Positions 41,875 through 50,491 of a stretch of 64,000 nucleotides of DNA are shown piece by piece. The notes below the pieces were generated by a model. That model had not been told where the DNA came from. It made no database searches and saw only the letters and a list, made by a program, of their open reading frames with translations. The first letter of the stretch is position 1; each line of letters opens with the position of its first letter. The translations under genes were made by a program, and so were the position numbers. The stretch is from Nonomuraea sp. SYSU D8015 (GTDB taxonomy: Bacteria; Actinomycetota; Actinomycetes; Streptosporangiales; Streptosporangiaceae), in assembly GCF_008065375.1 (NCBI RefSeq), contig NZ_VJYI01000003.1, forward strand, positions 372,001-436,000, written 5' to 3'.

Positions 41875-42864
41875 ATGCCCCTGATCTCACCACGCGCCCC
41901 GCGGTGGACGTCCGCCCTCGTCGCGGCGGTCGTCCTCGCCCTTCCCTCGATCGGCGCACCCGCCGGGCACGCGGCGGCGGCCGACGGCCCCACCGGGTTC
42001 GCCGCCGTCAACGCCCTCGGCCAGAACGGCACCACCGGCGGCGCCGGAGGGCGGACGGTCACGGCCACCGACGCCGAGCAGTTCCTGGAGTACATCGACA
42101 GCCTCGAACCCCTGATCATCCAGGTGAACGGCACGATCTCGATCACCAGCAAGCAGGGGGTGCGGCCCAACAAGACGATCGTCGGCGTCGGCACGTCCGG
42201 GCACATCACGGGCGGCGGGCTCGACTTCTATCGGTCGTACAACGTGATCGTGCGCAACCTCCGCTTCACCAACGCCGAGGACGACGCCGTCAACATCGGG
42301 CAGAACTCCCACCACATCTGGATCGACCACAACACCTTCTCCGGCGCGGTGGACGGCTCGGTGGACATCGTGCGGGGCGCCGACTACGTCACCGTCTCGT
42401 GGAACCACTTCGACCGCTCCGACAAGTCCATGCTGATCGGCCACTCCGACGGCGCCGCCGGCACGGACGTCGGCCACCTCAAGGTGAGCATCCACCACAA
42501 CTTCTTCGACCGCAGCCGCCAGCGCCACCCGCGCATCAGGTTCGGCGAGCCGGTGCACGTCTACAACAACTATTTCCTGGGCAACGAGCTCTACGGCGTG
42601 GCCTCCACGATGAACGCCGGCGCCGTCGTCGAGGGGAACTACTTCGAGAACGTGCCCCACCCGCTCCACTCGACCAGCGGGTACGGCGACAGCGGACCCG
42701 GCCGGGCGGTGCAGCGCAACAACGTGTTCGTGAACTCCGGCACCCCCGAGACCAACGGGACCGTCGTCGAGCCGCGCACTTACTACGGCTACACCCTGGA
42801 TGCGCCGCAGGGCGTCCCGTCGGCGGTCCGCGCGGGCGCGGGCGTCGGGAAGATCACCCCATGA
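41875..42864 (+). CDS. pel: Secreted pectate lyase, PL1 family
   Basis: A 329-residue secreted PL1 pectate lyase, which cleaves polygalacturonate by beta-elimination with calcium. The signal peptide (LVAAVVLALPSIGAPAGHAAA) is followed by the beta-helix core with the family motifs WIDHNTFSG, DYVTVSWNHFDRSDKSMLIG and HHNFFDRSRQRHPRIRFG, the last containing the catalytic Arg. ATG 41875 has GGAGAG at 41864-41869 and defines the signal peptide; TTG/ATG codons at 41842/41845 are less likely. It is controlled by a well-formed promoter with three palindromic sites and closed by a terminator at 42935-42962. It is divergent from the GH3-CBM2 gene. Confidence 0.93.
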   Translation: MPLISPRAPRWTSALVAAVVLALPSIGAPAGHAAAADGPTGFAAVNALGQNGTTGGAGGRTVTATDAEQFLEYIDSLEPLIIQVNGTISITSKQGVRPNKTIVGVGTSGHITGGGLDFYRSYNVIVRNLRFTNAEDDAVNIGQNSHHIWIDHNTFSGAVDGSVDIVRGADYVTVSWNHFDRSDKSMLIGHSDGAAGTDVGHLKVSIHHNFFDRSRQRHPRIRFGEPVHVYNNYFLGNELYGVASTMNAGAVVEGNYFENVPHPLHSTSGYGDSGPGRAVQRNNVFVNSGTPETNGTVVEPRTYYGYTLDAPQGVPSAVRAGAGVGKITP

Positions 42865-42934
42865 CGGCGACGCCGGGATAAGCCCCATCCCCCGCCCGCG
42901 AGCGGCCCATCCCCCGCCGGCCCGTGGGCGCACC

Positions 42935-42962
42935 GTCCCGCCCGGCTCGCCCCGGGCGGGAC
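42935..42962. terminator. Hairpin between the pectate lyase and TetR genes
   Basis: A perfect 11-bp stem (GTCCCGCCCGG at 42935-42945 with 42952-42962) and 6-base loop sits in the 128-base gap between these convergent genes and can serve both directions. Confidence 0.65.
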
Positions 42963-42992
42963 CCCGGCGCCGTCCCGGCCGATGGCGGCGGG

Positions 42993-43577
42993 TCACGACC
43001 GGAGGGACTCCAGCAGGCGGTCGGCCTCGGCGGCGAGGCGGGGCAGGTCGGCCGCCGGGTCCGGGGACCTGGCCAGCAGCATGCCGCCCTCGCACAGCGC
43101 CCCGAAGACGAGCTGCGCGCGGGCGGGCACGGCAGCGGCGTCCTCACCTTCGGCCGCCAGCGTGAACCCGGCCAGCAGGATGCTCAGCAGGTAACGGTGC
43201 TCGACGGCCCGCGCCGTCTCCCATCCCAGCACCCACGGCGCGTCCAGCAGCACGATCTGCCGGAACCCCGGATCGAGGCAGTGCTCCAGGAACGTCCGGG
43301 CGCCCCGGCGCAGCGCCGCCCACGGGCCGGTCTCCTCGGCGGCCACCCGTTCCAACTTGGCCGAGACCTCCGCCAGCTCGCCTTCGAAGGCCGCGCGGAA
43401 CAACGGCGCCTTTCCCCCGAAATGGTGGTAGGCGGCCCCCTTGGTCACCCCCGCCGCCGCGGCGACCGCGTCGATCGAGGTCGCCGTGTAGCCGTCGCCG
43501 CCGAACAGCTCCCGCGCGGCACGCACCAGCGCCGCCGTCGTCTCGTCCCTCCGCTCTGCCTGAGTACGGCGGATCAT
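42993..43577 (-). CDS. TetR-family transcriptional regulator
   Basis: A 194-residue TetR repressor. The N-terminal HTH reads ALVRAARELFGGDGYTATSIDAVAAAAGVTKGAAYHHFGGKAPLF (residues 16-60), the canonical TetR pattern; the remaining helices form the ligand pocket. ATG 43577 is preceded by GGGAG. It is divergent from the saccharopine-dehydrogenase-like gene across an 83-bp region holding two inverted operator-like boxes (43595-43644), the standard arrangement for a self-regulated TetR controlling its neighbour. The ligand is unknown. Confidence 0.92.
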   Translation of the reverse strand: MIRRTQAERRDETTAALVRAARELFGGDGYTATSIDAVAAAAGVTKGAAYHHFGGKAPLFRAAFEGELAEVSAKLERVAAEETGPWAALRRGARTFLEHCLDPGFRQIVLLDAPWVLGWETARAVEHRYLLSILLAGFTLAAEGEDAAAVPARAQLVFGALCEGGMLLARSPDPAADLPRLAAEADRLLESLRS

Positions 43578-43594
43578 CGTGCTCCCATTGACTT

Positions 43595-43644
43595 ACATAC
43601 TCGCGGTACGTAACTTCGAACACAGTTACGTACTGAGAGTATGT
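43595..43644. promoter_or_regulatory. Double TetR operator, 50-bp inverted arrangement
   Basis: Two 20-bp arms, 43595-43614 (ACATACTCGCGGTACGTAAC) and 43625-43644 (its reverse complement with 17 of 20 bases conserved), are separated by 10 bp. Each arm is itself an imperfect palindrome around TACnnnnnGTA. This suits binding of two TetR dimers controlling both divergent genes. Confidence 0.8.
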
Positions 43645-43660
43645 CTCATTGGAGGTGAGC

Positions 43661-44704
43661 ATGTCCTCACCGCACATCGCCGTCTACGGCGCCACGGGCC
43701 ACACCGGCCGCCTGGCGGCGGCCGAGCTCCGAGCCCGTGGCCGGGACGTGATCCTGGCCGGACGGGACGGCGCCGCCCTCAAGGCCCTGGCCGAGGAGTT
43801 CGGCGGCGAGCCGGGGGTGGTCGTCCACCAGGCCACGCTGGACGACCCCGCCGCCCTGCGAGCGCTCGCCGAGCAGGCAGGCGTGCTGATCCACTGCGCC
43901 GGCCCCTTCACCCACACCGGCGAGCCGGTCGCCCGGGCCGCCGTCGAGGGCGGTTGCCACTACGTCGACCACGCGCTCGAACAGCACCACACCAAGTGGA
44001 TCTTCGACACGATGCAGGAGCCTTCCAGGCAGGCCGGCATCACCATGATCACTGCGATGAGCTTCTACGGCGGGATGGGCGACCTGCTCGCCGGGGCCGT
44101 CGCCGAGGGCCTGACCGGGATCGACCGGGTGATCTCGGCCTACGCGGTGACCGGCTGGCGGCTGACGACGGGGGCCAGGAAGACGGCGGAGCTGCTGTTC
44201 GCCGACACCCGGCGGATCACGTACGAGGACGGCGCCCAGCACGTCCGCTACGTCGAGCCGCGCAACGCCGTCTTCCCGTTCCCGCCGCCGCTCGGCCCGC
44301 GCACGATGATCGCCCCGGTCCCGTCGTCCGAGGTCGTGACCGTCCCCAGGCACGTGTCCGCGCGCCGCGTGGAGGCGCAGCTCACGGCGCACACGTTCGA
44401 GGAGGAGCAGGCGTTCACCAGCGAGCACGCCGACGCCGAGACCCGCGCGGGCTCCGCGTTCACGGTCGCCGTGCAGGCGGTCACCGAAGGCGGGGGCGCC
44501 GCGGGGCAGGCGGCCGGGCGCGACCTGTGGCGCCTGAGCGCCCTCGCCTCCGTCGAGGCCGCGGTACGCCTGGCCGACGGCCACGGCCCCGAGCGCCCCG
44601 GCGTCTACGCCCCCGCCGAGGCGTTCCCTCCAGGCCCCTTCCTGCGCGACCTGGAACGGCTCGGCCTCTTCACCCTCACCCTGCCGGGAGAGGCGGAGTT
44701 GTGA
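43661..44704 (+). CDS. Saccharopine-dehydrogenase-like NAD(P)-binding protein
   Basis: A 347-residue Rossmann protein starting IAVYGATGHTGRLAAAELRARGRDVILAGRD (nucleotide-binding GATGHTG, residues 10-16). It continues with VVVHQATLDDPAALRAL and VLIHCAGPFTHTGEPVARAAVEGGCHYVD, which is the saccharopine dehydrogenase/trans-acting enoyl reductase family pattern. These enzymes reduce or isomerise small substrates; the true substrate is unknown. ATG 43661 follows GGAGG at 43651-43655. It is the likely target of the divergent TetR. No gene is apparent in the 226 bases after it (44705-44930). Confidence 0.83.
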   Translation: MSSPHIAVYGATGHTGRLAAAELRARGRDVILAGRDGAALKALAEEFGGEPGVVVHQATLDDPAALRALAEQAGVLIHCAGPFTHTGEPVARAAVEGGCHYVDHALEQHHTKWIFDTMQEPSRQAGITMITAMSFYGGMGDLLAGAVAEGLTGIDRVISAYAVTGWRLTTGARKTAELLFADTRRITYEDGAQHVRYVEPRNAVFPFPPPLGPRTMIAPVPSSEVVTVPRHVSARRVEAQLTAHTFEEEQAFTSEHADAETRAGSAFTVAVQAVTEGGGAAGQAAGRDLWRLSALASVEAAVRLADGHGPERPGVYAPAEAFPPGPFLRDLERLGLFTLTLPGEAEL

Positions 44705-44930
44705 CCTCGTCTCCCCCGCCCCGCGGCACACGGTTCGCAGGGCACGGCCCGGAAGGGCCGGGGTCGGCGGCGGCCGGCTCGGGAGGCCCGGAGGCCGTAC
44801 CCACGACACAGCACGACACACCGTCCCGAAAGGCGGCGCGCCCGCGGCCGACGGCGGCGACCGTGCCGGGCGTCTACAGCGCTGGCTCCCCCAGGGCCGA
44901 GCCTGGGGTTCGCACATTCAAGGAGGTCCG

Positions 44931-45797
44931 ATGATCCTCGTGACGGGCGCGGCCGGCGGGTCGCAGGGAGGCACCGGGCGGCAGGTCGTGGACCTGCTGC
45001 TGGAGCGTGGCGAGGAGGTGCGGGCGTTCGTGCACTCGGACGACGACCGGGCCGCCGAGCTGCGCAAGCTTGGCGTGGAGGTGGTCGTCGGCGACCTCTG
45101 CGAGATCGCCGCGGTGCGGCCGGCCTTACGCGGCGTCAGGCGGGCGTACTTCACGTACCCGGTGACGGCCGGGCTGCTCGACGCCACCGCGGCGTTCGCG
45201 GCGGCGGCCCGGGAGGCGGGCGTGGAGCGGGTCGTGGAGGTGTCCCAGCTGGACGCCTCCCCCGAGGCCGGCACCCCGCGCATGCGCCGCCACTGGCTGT
45301 CGGAGCAGGTCTTCGACTGGGCCGGGGTGGGCGCGGTGCACCTGCGCGCGGGCGTGTTCTTCGAGAACCTGGCCGTGGTGGCGGCCGCGTCCGGCAACCG
45401 CGAGCTGGCGCTGCCGCTCGGCGGGCCGGACACGCTGATCCCGCTCGTGGCCGCCGCCGACGTGGCCAGGGTCGGGGCCGGGCTCCTGCTCGACCCCGGC
45501 CCGGTAGATGACACAGCGGATCCGGTGTGCCTGGTGAACGGGCAGATGGCGACCATCGGCGAGGTGGCCGACGCGTTCGGGATCCCGTACGTGGACGTGC
45601 CTCCCGAGGAGTGGGAGGCCCGCGCGATGGAGATCTACCGGGACGAGGTCGCGGTCGAGCACCTCACGCACCTGTGGGCCCTCTTCCGCTTCATCGGGGC
45701 CGGGCACCATCCGGTCTACGGGGTCTACGAGAGCATCGAGCGGTACGGCGGCCGGCCGCCGATGACGATACGCGAGTTCGCCCAGGGGTTGCGGTGA
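44931..45797 (+). CDS. NmrA-like atypical SDR (NAD(P)H-dependent)
   Basis: A 288-residue atypical short-chain dehydrogenase of the NmrA/quinone-oxidoreductase-2 type. It opens MILVTGAAGGSQGGTGRQVVDLLLERGEEVRAFVHSDD (nucleotide-binding loop), then VVVGDLCEIAAVRPALRGVRRAYFTYPV. Members bind NAD(P) and act as oxidoreductases or redox sensors. The lengthened glycine loop (GAAGGSQGGTGRQV) is unusual. An AAGGAGG site precedes the ATG. It may be co-transcribed with the preceding reductase gene, but the gap is 226 bases. It ends at a strong bidirectional hairpin. Confidence 0.85.
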   Translation: MILVTGAAGGSQGGTGRQVVDLLLERGEEVRAFVHSDDDRAAELRKLGVEVVVGDLCEIAAVRPALRGVRRAYFTYPVTAGLLDATAAFAAAAREAGVERVVEVSQLDASPEAGTPRMRRHWLSEQVFDWAGVGAVHLRAGVFFENLAVVAAASGNRELALPLGGPDTLIPLVAAADVARVGAGLLLDPGPVDDTADPVCLVNGQMATIGEVADAFGIPYVDVPPEEWEARAMEIYRDEVAVEHLTHLWALFRFIGAGHHPVYGVYESIERYGGRPPMTIREFAQGLR

Positions 45798-45823
45798 TCG
45801 GGGGCCACTTCCGACGGATGCCG

Positions 45824-45857
45824 TGAGCCCCCGGCCGACGGATCGGCCGGGGGCTCA
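45824..45857. terminator. Bidirectional terminator between NmrA-like and peptide-importer genes
   Basis: A perfect 15-bp stem (TGAGCCCCCGGCCGA at 45824-45838 with 45843-45857) and a 4-base CGGA loop fill the 84-base gap between the two convergent genes. Confidence 0.85.
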
Positions 45858-45881
45858 GGTCAGGCGGGGATCAGCGAGTGA

Positions 45882-47588
45882 TCAGCCGGTGAAGCCGACC
45901 GCCGACCAGTCGTAGAACTTGTAGCCGCGAGCGCCGAAGTTGGCGAGCGTCTTCTTCGCCGCCCAGATCTCGGGCCGCTGGTACAGCGGGATGGTGTGGA
46001 CCAGGTCCCAGATCAGCTTGTCCGCGGCGTTGGCCTTCTCGACGGCCTTGGCCGGGTCGGCCTCGTCCACCACGGCCTGGATGGCCTGGTCGAGGGCGGG
46101 GTCGTTGCTCTTGGGGAAGTTGCTCTCGGACCCGGTCTTGTAGATCTGCGCCAGGCTGCCCAGCGGGAGCGGTTCGCCGATCCACGTGAACGGCACCAGG
46201 TCGAAGTCGCCCTTGATGATGTAGTCGGTGAAGAACTTGTCAATGGGCACCGGGCGGATGTTGACCTTGATCCCGACCTCCTTGAGCATGGCCTGGGTGA
46301 GCTCGCCCTCCGTCTTCGCGGTGGGCGTGTCCGTCGGGATGACGAAGCTCAGCGCGAGCTCCTTGCCGTCCTTCTTGCGGAACTCGCCCTCCTGCTTCCA
46401 GCCGGCCGCGTCGAGGAGCTGCTTGGCCTTCTCGGGGTTGTACTTGCCGATGTCGCCGGAGTTGTCGACGTAGGACTTGTGGTTGTTCATGAAGACGTGG
46501 TTGCCGAGCGTCTGGATCGGCCAGTCCATGTCCTTGAGGTCGGACGCGGTGATCGCCTCGCGGTTGATGCCGTAGGCGACGGCCTGCCGGACCGACTTGT
46601 CCTTCAGGAACTCGCTCTGGTTGTTGACGGTGATGTGCCGCCAGTTCGGGCTGAGCGACTTGCGGATGTCCGCGTCGGGGACTTCCTTGGCCCGCTTGAG
46701 GTCGGCAGGGTTGCCGGCCTGGATGTTGGCGGCGTCGAGCTCGCCGTTGGCGAAGGCGTTCACCTCGGCGGCCGGCGACTCGATCGTGCGGAAGATGATC
46801 TTGTCGAGCTTCGCCTTCTTGCCCCACCACTTGTCGTCACGCACGAGGGTGAGGGTCTTGGTGCCCTCGTTGATCGACTCCACCTTGAACGGGCCCGCGG
46901 TGACCGGGATCTTCTGGAGGTAGTCCTTCTCGTACTTCTCCGGATCCACCATGTGCGAGGCGGGGTAGAGGTGCGGGGACCGGGAGTACAGGTCCAGCCA
47001 CTCACCGTACGGCTTGGTGAAGGTGATGACGGCGACCTTGTCCGAGTCGCCCTTGGTGACCGACTCGACCTTGTCCCAGCCGTCCGTGGAGGCGGGCTTG
47101 TACGCCTTGTCCTTACCGCTGTTGACCTTCCACGCGGCCTCGAGGTCCTTCCATGTGATCGGCGTGCCGTCCGACCACTGGGCCTTGTCGTTGAGCGTGA
47201 AGGTCACGATCTGCTTGCCCCCCGACGTCTCGTTCTTGACGTCGGTCACGAAGTCCGGGTTCGGCGTCAGGTTGGCCTTCTCGTCGGAGACCATGAGCTG
47301 CGGCATGATCGGGTCGAGCATGTCCGCAGTGTCGGCCTGGTTGCCGTCGACGTGGTTGCCGTTCCACTGGCTCGGCCACTGGCCGATGGCCAGCGTCAGG
47401 GTGCCACCGTCCTTGACCTTGTCGTATTCGACCGGGTTGATGCTGATGGCCGGGGTCTCCGCCATCTGCTGCTGCGCCTGCTGCGACTTCTCGGCGCTCG
47501 GCTGCTTGTTCCCGCCGCCACCGCCGCAGGCGGCCACGGCCAAGGCCAGGGCCGCGATCCCCGCGGCAGCCCGGTAACGAACCTTCAC
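45882..47588 (-). CDS. Peptide ABC transporter solute-binding lipoprotein (DppA/OppA-like)
   Basis: A 568-residue family 5 solute-binding protein. The signal ends in the lipobox VAACG (Cys about 21) followed by GGGGNKQPSAEKSQQAQQQ as linker. The family features GGTLTLAIGQWPSQWNG, KAQWSDGTPITWKDLEAAWK, PYGEWLDLY, and the C-terminal AADKLIWDLVHTIPLYQRPEIWA are clear. The GTG start at 47588 overlaps the ATPase TGA (GTGA) and has AGGAGG at 47591-47601. It is unusual in lying last, after the permeases and ATPase. It is relatively lysine/aspartate-rich, as typical for secreted binding proteins. The substrate is probably an oligopeptide. Confidence 0.92.
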   Translation of the reverse strand: MKVRYRAAAGIAALALAVAACGGGGGNKQPSAEKSQQAQQQMAETPAISINPVEYDKVKDGGTLTLAIGQWPSQWNGNHVDGNQADTADMLDPIMPQLMVSDEKANLTPNPDFVTDVKNETSGGKQIVTFTLNDKAQWSDGTPITWKDLEAAWKVNSGKDKAYKPASTDGWDKVESVTKGDSDKVAVITFTKPYGEWLDLYSRSPHLYPASHMVDPEKYEKDYLQKIPVTAGPFKVESINEGTKTLTLVRDDKWWGKKAKLDKIIFRTIESPAAEVNAFANGELDAANIQAGNPADLKRAKEVPDADIRKSLSPNWRHITVNNQSEFLKDKSVRQAVAYGINREAITASDLKDMDWPIQTLGNHVFMNNHKSYVDNSGDIGKYNPEKAKQLLDAAGWKQEGEFRKKDGKELALSFVIPTDTPTAKTEGELTQAMLKEVGIKVNIRPVPIDKFFTDYIIKGDFDLVPFTWIGEPLPLGSLAQIYKTGSESNFPKSNDPALDQAIQAVVDEADPAKAVEKANAADKLIWDLVHTIPLYQRPEIWAAKKTLANFGARGYKFYDWSAVGFTG

Positions 47589-49654
47589 TTTTCCTCCTGA
47601 TCGTCCGAGGCCGTGATGACCTCGATCTCCTCCGCGTAGTGGCAGGCCGCGCCGTGGTCCACGGCGTTGCCGAGCCGGGCAACCGAAGGCTCTTCGTCCA
47701 CACACCTCTGCCGCTCCGCCTCGCTGAGCCGGGCGAACTTGGGGCAGCGGGTGCGGAACCGGCAACCCGATGGCGGGTCGGCCGGGCTGGGCAGGTCGCC
47801 TTCGAGCAGGATCCGCTTCCGGGTGCGTTCCATCTCCGGGTCCGGCAGCGGGATCGCCGACAACAGCGCCTGCGTGTAGGGGTGCGCCGGGTGGTCGTAG
47901 ACGTTCTCGACCGTGCCGATCTCGGCGATCCTGCCGAGATACATCACCGCGACCCGGTCGGCCAGGTGCCTGACCACGGCCAGGTCGTGGGCCACGAACA
48001 GGTACGACAGTCCCAGCGTGTTCTTCAGCTCCTCCAGCAGGTTGATCACACCCGCCTGGATGGAGACGTCGAGTGCCGACACCGGCTCGTCCAGGACGAG
48101 CAGTTTCGGCTCCAGCGCGAGCGCGCGGGCGATGCCGATGCGCTGGCGCTGCCCGCCGGAGAACTGCTGCGGGTAGCGTTCGGCGTGCTCGGGCGAGAGC
48201 CCGACCAGCTCCAGCAACTCGGAGACCCGGGCCCGCACGTCTTTCCTGCCGTGCGCGCGCAGCGGCTCGGCGATGATGTCGCCGACCGGCATGCGCGGGT
48301 CGAGCGCGGCCATGGGGTCCTGGAAGACGATCTGCAGGTCGCGCCGCAGCGCCTTGCGTGCCGCCTTGTCCAGTTTGGCGCTGTCCTTGCCGAGCACGAC
48401 GACCCGGCCGCCCTGTGGCGGGGCCAGCTGCATGATCTGCTGCAGGGTGGTGGTCTTGCCGCAGCCGGACTCGCCGACCAGGGCCAGCGTCTCGCCCTCG
48501 GCGATGTCGAAGCTGATGCCGTCGACCGCGTACACCGTGCCGACGCGGCGCTTGAAGACCGCGCCCTTCATCAGCGGGTAGTGCCGGATCATGTCGTCCA
48601 GCCGCAGCACCGTGGCGCGCTCGGCCCGCGGCACGCGGACCACGTCGCTCGGCGGGATGACCGGCACCGGGAACACGTCGGCCCCGGTCAGGCCCTTGTG
48701 CTCGATCTCGTGCGAGCGGATGCACGCCACGTGCCGCCCGCTGCCGAACGGCGTCAGCGGCGGCTCCTCGTCGTCGCACATGTCCACCTTCATCGGGCAG
48801 CGCGGCGCGAACGGGCAGCCGGGCGGCAGCGCCGACGGCGAGGGCGGGTTGCCCTCGATGGGCACCAGCGATCCCTCCTCGCCGTCGATCCTGGGGATCG
48901 AGGCGAGCAGGCCCATCGTGTACGGCATGCGCGGCCGGTAGTAGATGTCGTCCACCGGCCCCTGCTCCACCGGCCGGCCCGCGTACATGACGAGCACCCG
49001 GTCGGCCATGCCCGCGATGACGCCCAGGTCATGGGTGATCATCACGATGCCGGCGCCCGTCTCCTGCTGCGCGGTCTTGAGGACCTCCAGCACCTGGGCC
49101 TGGATGGTCACGTCGAGCGCGGTGGTCGGCTCGTCGCAGATGAGCAGGTCGGGGTCGTTGGCGATGGCCATGGCGATCATCGCGCGCTGGCGCATGCCAC
49201 CGGAGAACTCGTGCGGGAACGCCTTGGCCCGCAGGTTCGGGTTCGGGATGCCGACCAGGTCGAGCAGTTCGACGGCCCGCTTGGCGGCCTTGTCCTTGGC
49301 CATCTTCTGGTGCACGCGCACGGCCTCGGCGATCTGGTCGCCGATGGTGTAGACGGGCGTGAAGGCCGACAGCGGATCCTGGAAGATCATGCTGATCGAC
49401 TTGCCGCGCACCTTGACGATCTCGTCCTCGTCCATGCCGAGCAACTCGCGGCCGTGCAGCTTCACCGAGCCGCTGACCTGGGCGCCCCTGGGCAGCAGGC
49501 CCATGATGGCCAGCGAGGTGACGGACTTGCCGGAGCCGGACTCGCCGACGATGCCGAGCACCTCGCCGCGCTCCACCCCGTACGACACCCCGCGCACCGC
49601 CTGGACGCCGCCGGGGAAGGTCACGGTGAGGTCGGTTACCTCAAGGATGCTCAC
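47585..49654 (-). CDS. Peptide ABC transporter, two ATPase domains in one chain (DppD-DppF fusion)
   Basis: A 689-residue protein with two complete ATPases. Domain 1 (about 3-320) has Walker A GESGSGKS, signature FSGGMRQRAMIAMAIA and Walker B LLICDEPTTALD. Domain 2 (about 345-680) has GESGCGKTT, FSGGQRQRIGIARALA and LLVLDEPVSALD. Each is followed by the oligopeptide-type C-terminal segment with CPFAPRCPMK or CRFRTRCPKF. This corresponds to DppD and DppF fused, energising the DppBC pore. The ATG overlaps the permease stop (ATGA) and its own TGA overlaps the binding-protein start, so the whole unit is translationally coupled. Confidence 0.93.
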   Translation of the reverse strand: MSILEVTDLTVTFPGGVQAVRGVSYGVERGEVLGIVGESGSGKSVTSLAIMGLLPRGAQVSGSVKLHGRELLGMDEDEIVKVRGKSISMIFQDPLSAFTPVYTIGDQIAEAVRVHQKMAKDKAAKRAVELLDLVGIPNPNLRAKAFPHEFSGGMRQRAMIAMAIANDPDLLICDEPTTALDVTIQAQVLEVLKTAQQETGAGIVMITHDLGVIAGMADRVLVMYAGRPVEQGPVDDIYYRPRMPYTMGLLASIPRIDGEEGSLVPIEGNPPSPSALPPGCPFAPRCPMKVDMCDDEEPPLTPFGSGRHVACIRSHEIEHKGLTGADVFPVPVIPPSDVVRVPRAERATVLRLDDMIRHYPLMKGAVFKRRVGTVYAVDGISFDIAEGETLALVGESGCGKTTTLQQIMQLAPPQGGRVVVLGKDSAKLDKAARKALRRDLQIVFQDPMAALDPRMPVGDIIAEPLRAHGRKDVRARVSELLELVGLSPEHAERYPQQFSGGQRQRIGIARALALEPKLLVLDEPVSALDVSIQAGVINLLEELKNTLGLSYLFVAHDLAVVRHLADRVAVMYLGRIAEIGTVENVYDHPAHPYTQALLSAIPLPDPEMERTRKRILLEGDLPSPADPPSGCRFRTRCPKFARLSEAERQRCVDEEPSVARLGNAVDHGAACHYAEEIEVITASDDQEEK

Positions 49655-50490
49655 GAGTTGCTCCCCGGGTCGAGTGCGTCACGCAGGCCGTCGCCGATCA
49701 GGTTGACGCTCAGCACCAGCAGGACGAGCATCCCGGCGGGGAAGGCGAACAGCCACGGATAGCCGGTGGCGTTGCGGGAGCCCTCGGCGATGAGCGTGCC
49801 CAGCGAGACGTCCGGCGGCTGGATGCCGAATCCGAAGAACGACAGCGCCGCCTCGCCGACGACCGCGCCGCTGACGTTGAGGGTGGCGTCGATGATGAGC
49901 AGGGAGGACAGGTTGGGCACGATGTGCCGGAAGATGATCTTCCAGCGGGGGATGCCCATGTAGACGGCGGCCTGGACGTATTCGCGCTCGCGCAGCGAGA
50001 TCGTCATGCTCCGCACGACCCTGGAGGTGATCATCCAGGTGAACGCGGCGAGCAGGACCACGAACCAGATCCAGGAGCCGTCCCGCAGCCTGGGCGAGAC
50101 GATCGCGAGGATGAGGAAGCTGGGAAGGACCAGGAGGAGGTCCACACCCCACATGAGCACCCTGTCCAGCCAGCCGCCGAAATATCCGGCGAAGGCTCCG
50201 ACGACGGCGGCCAGTCCGGTCGCGATGAGCGCCACCAGGACGCCGATGACGATCGACTTCTGCATCCCGCGGAGCGTGATCGCGTACATGTCCTGGCCGA
50301 TGGAGGTCGTGCCCCACCAGTGGTCGGCGTCGGGGGGCGACAGGAAGGCCATGAAGTCCTTCTCGGTCCATTCGTAGGAGCCGAAGTACGGGCCGATGTA
50401 CGCCAGAGCCACGAGCAGGACGAAGGCGATGATGCCGTAGCGGGCCTGCGGGTTGCGGAACAGGCGCCTGAGGACGACTTTCGAACGCAT
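49651..50490 (-). CDS. Peptide ABC transporter permease, DppC-like
   Basis: A 279-residue permease with an N-terminal helix (RYGIIAFVLLVALAYIGPYFG), the DppC-type extracellular segment DADHWWGTTSIGQDMYA and a BPD domain of five helices. The EAA loop is EYVQAAVYMGIPRWKIIFRHIVPN. The C-terminus NLIGDGLRDALDPGSNS is the classic DppC ending. It lies one base after the DppB stop and overlaps the ATPase start by 4 bp. Confidence 0.93.
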   Translation of the reverse strand: MRSKVVLRRLFRNPQARYGIIAFVLLVALAYIGPYFGSYEWTEKDFMAFLSPPDADHWWGTTSIGQDMYAITLRGMQKSIVIGVLVALIATGLAAVVGAFAGYFGGWLDRVLMWGVDLLLVLPSFLILAIVSPRLRDGSWIWFVVLLAAFTWMITSRVVRSMTISLREREYVQAAVYMGIPRWKIIFRHIVPNLSSLLIIDATLNVSGAVVGEAALSFFGFGIQPPDVSLGTLIAEGSRNATGYPWLFAFPAGMLVLLVLSVNLIGDGLRDALDPGSNS

Positions 50491-50491
50491 C

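Noticed and set aside
44705..44930. Extension of an open frame between the two oxidoreductase genes
   Set aside because: The sequence has low-complexity Pro/Gly/Arg coding in all frames, no start with ribosome-binding site and no conserved motif.
47639..49762. 707-codon open frame on the + strand
   Set aside because: It is the mirror of the fused peptide-transporter ATPase; no domain and no ribosome-binding site.
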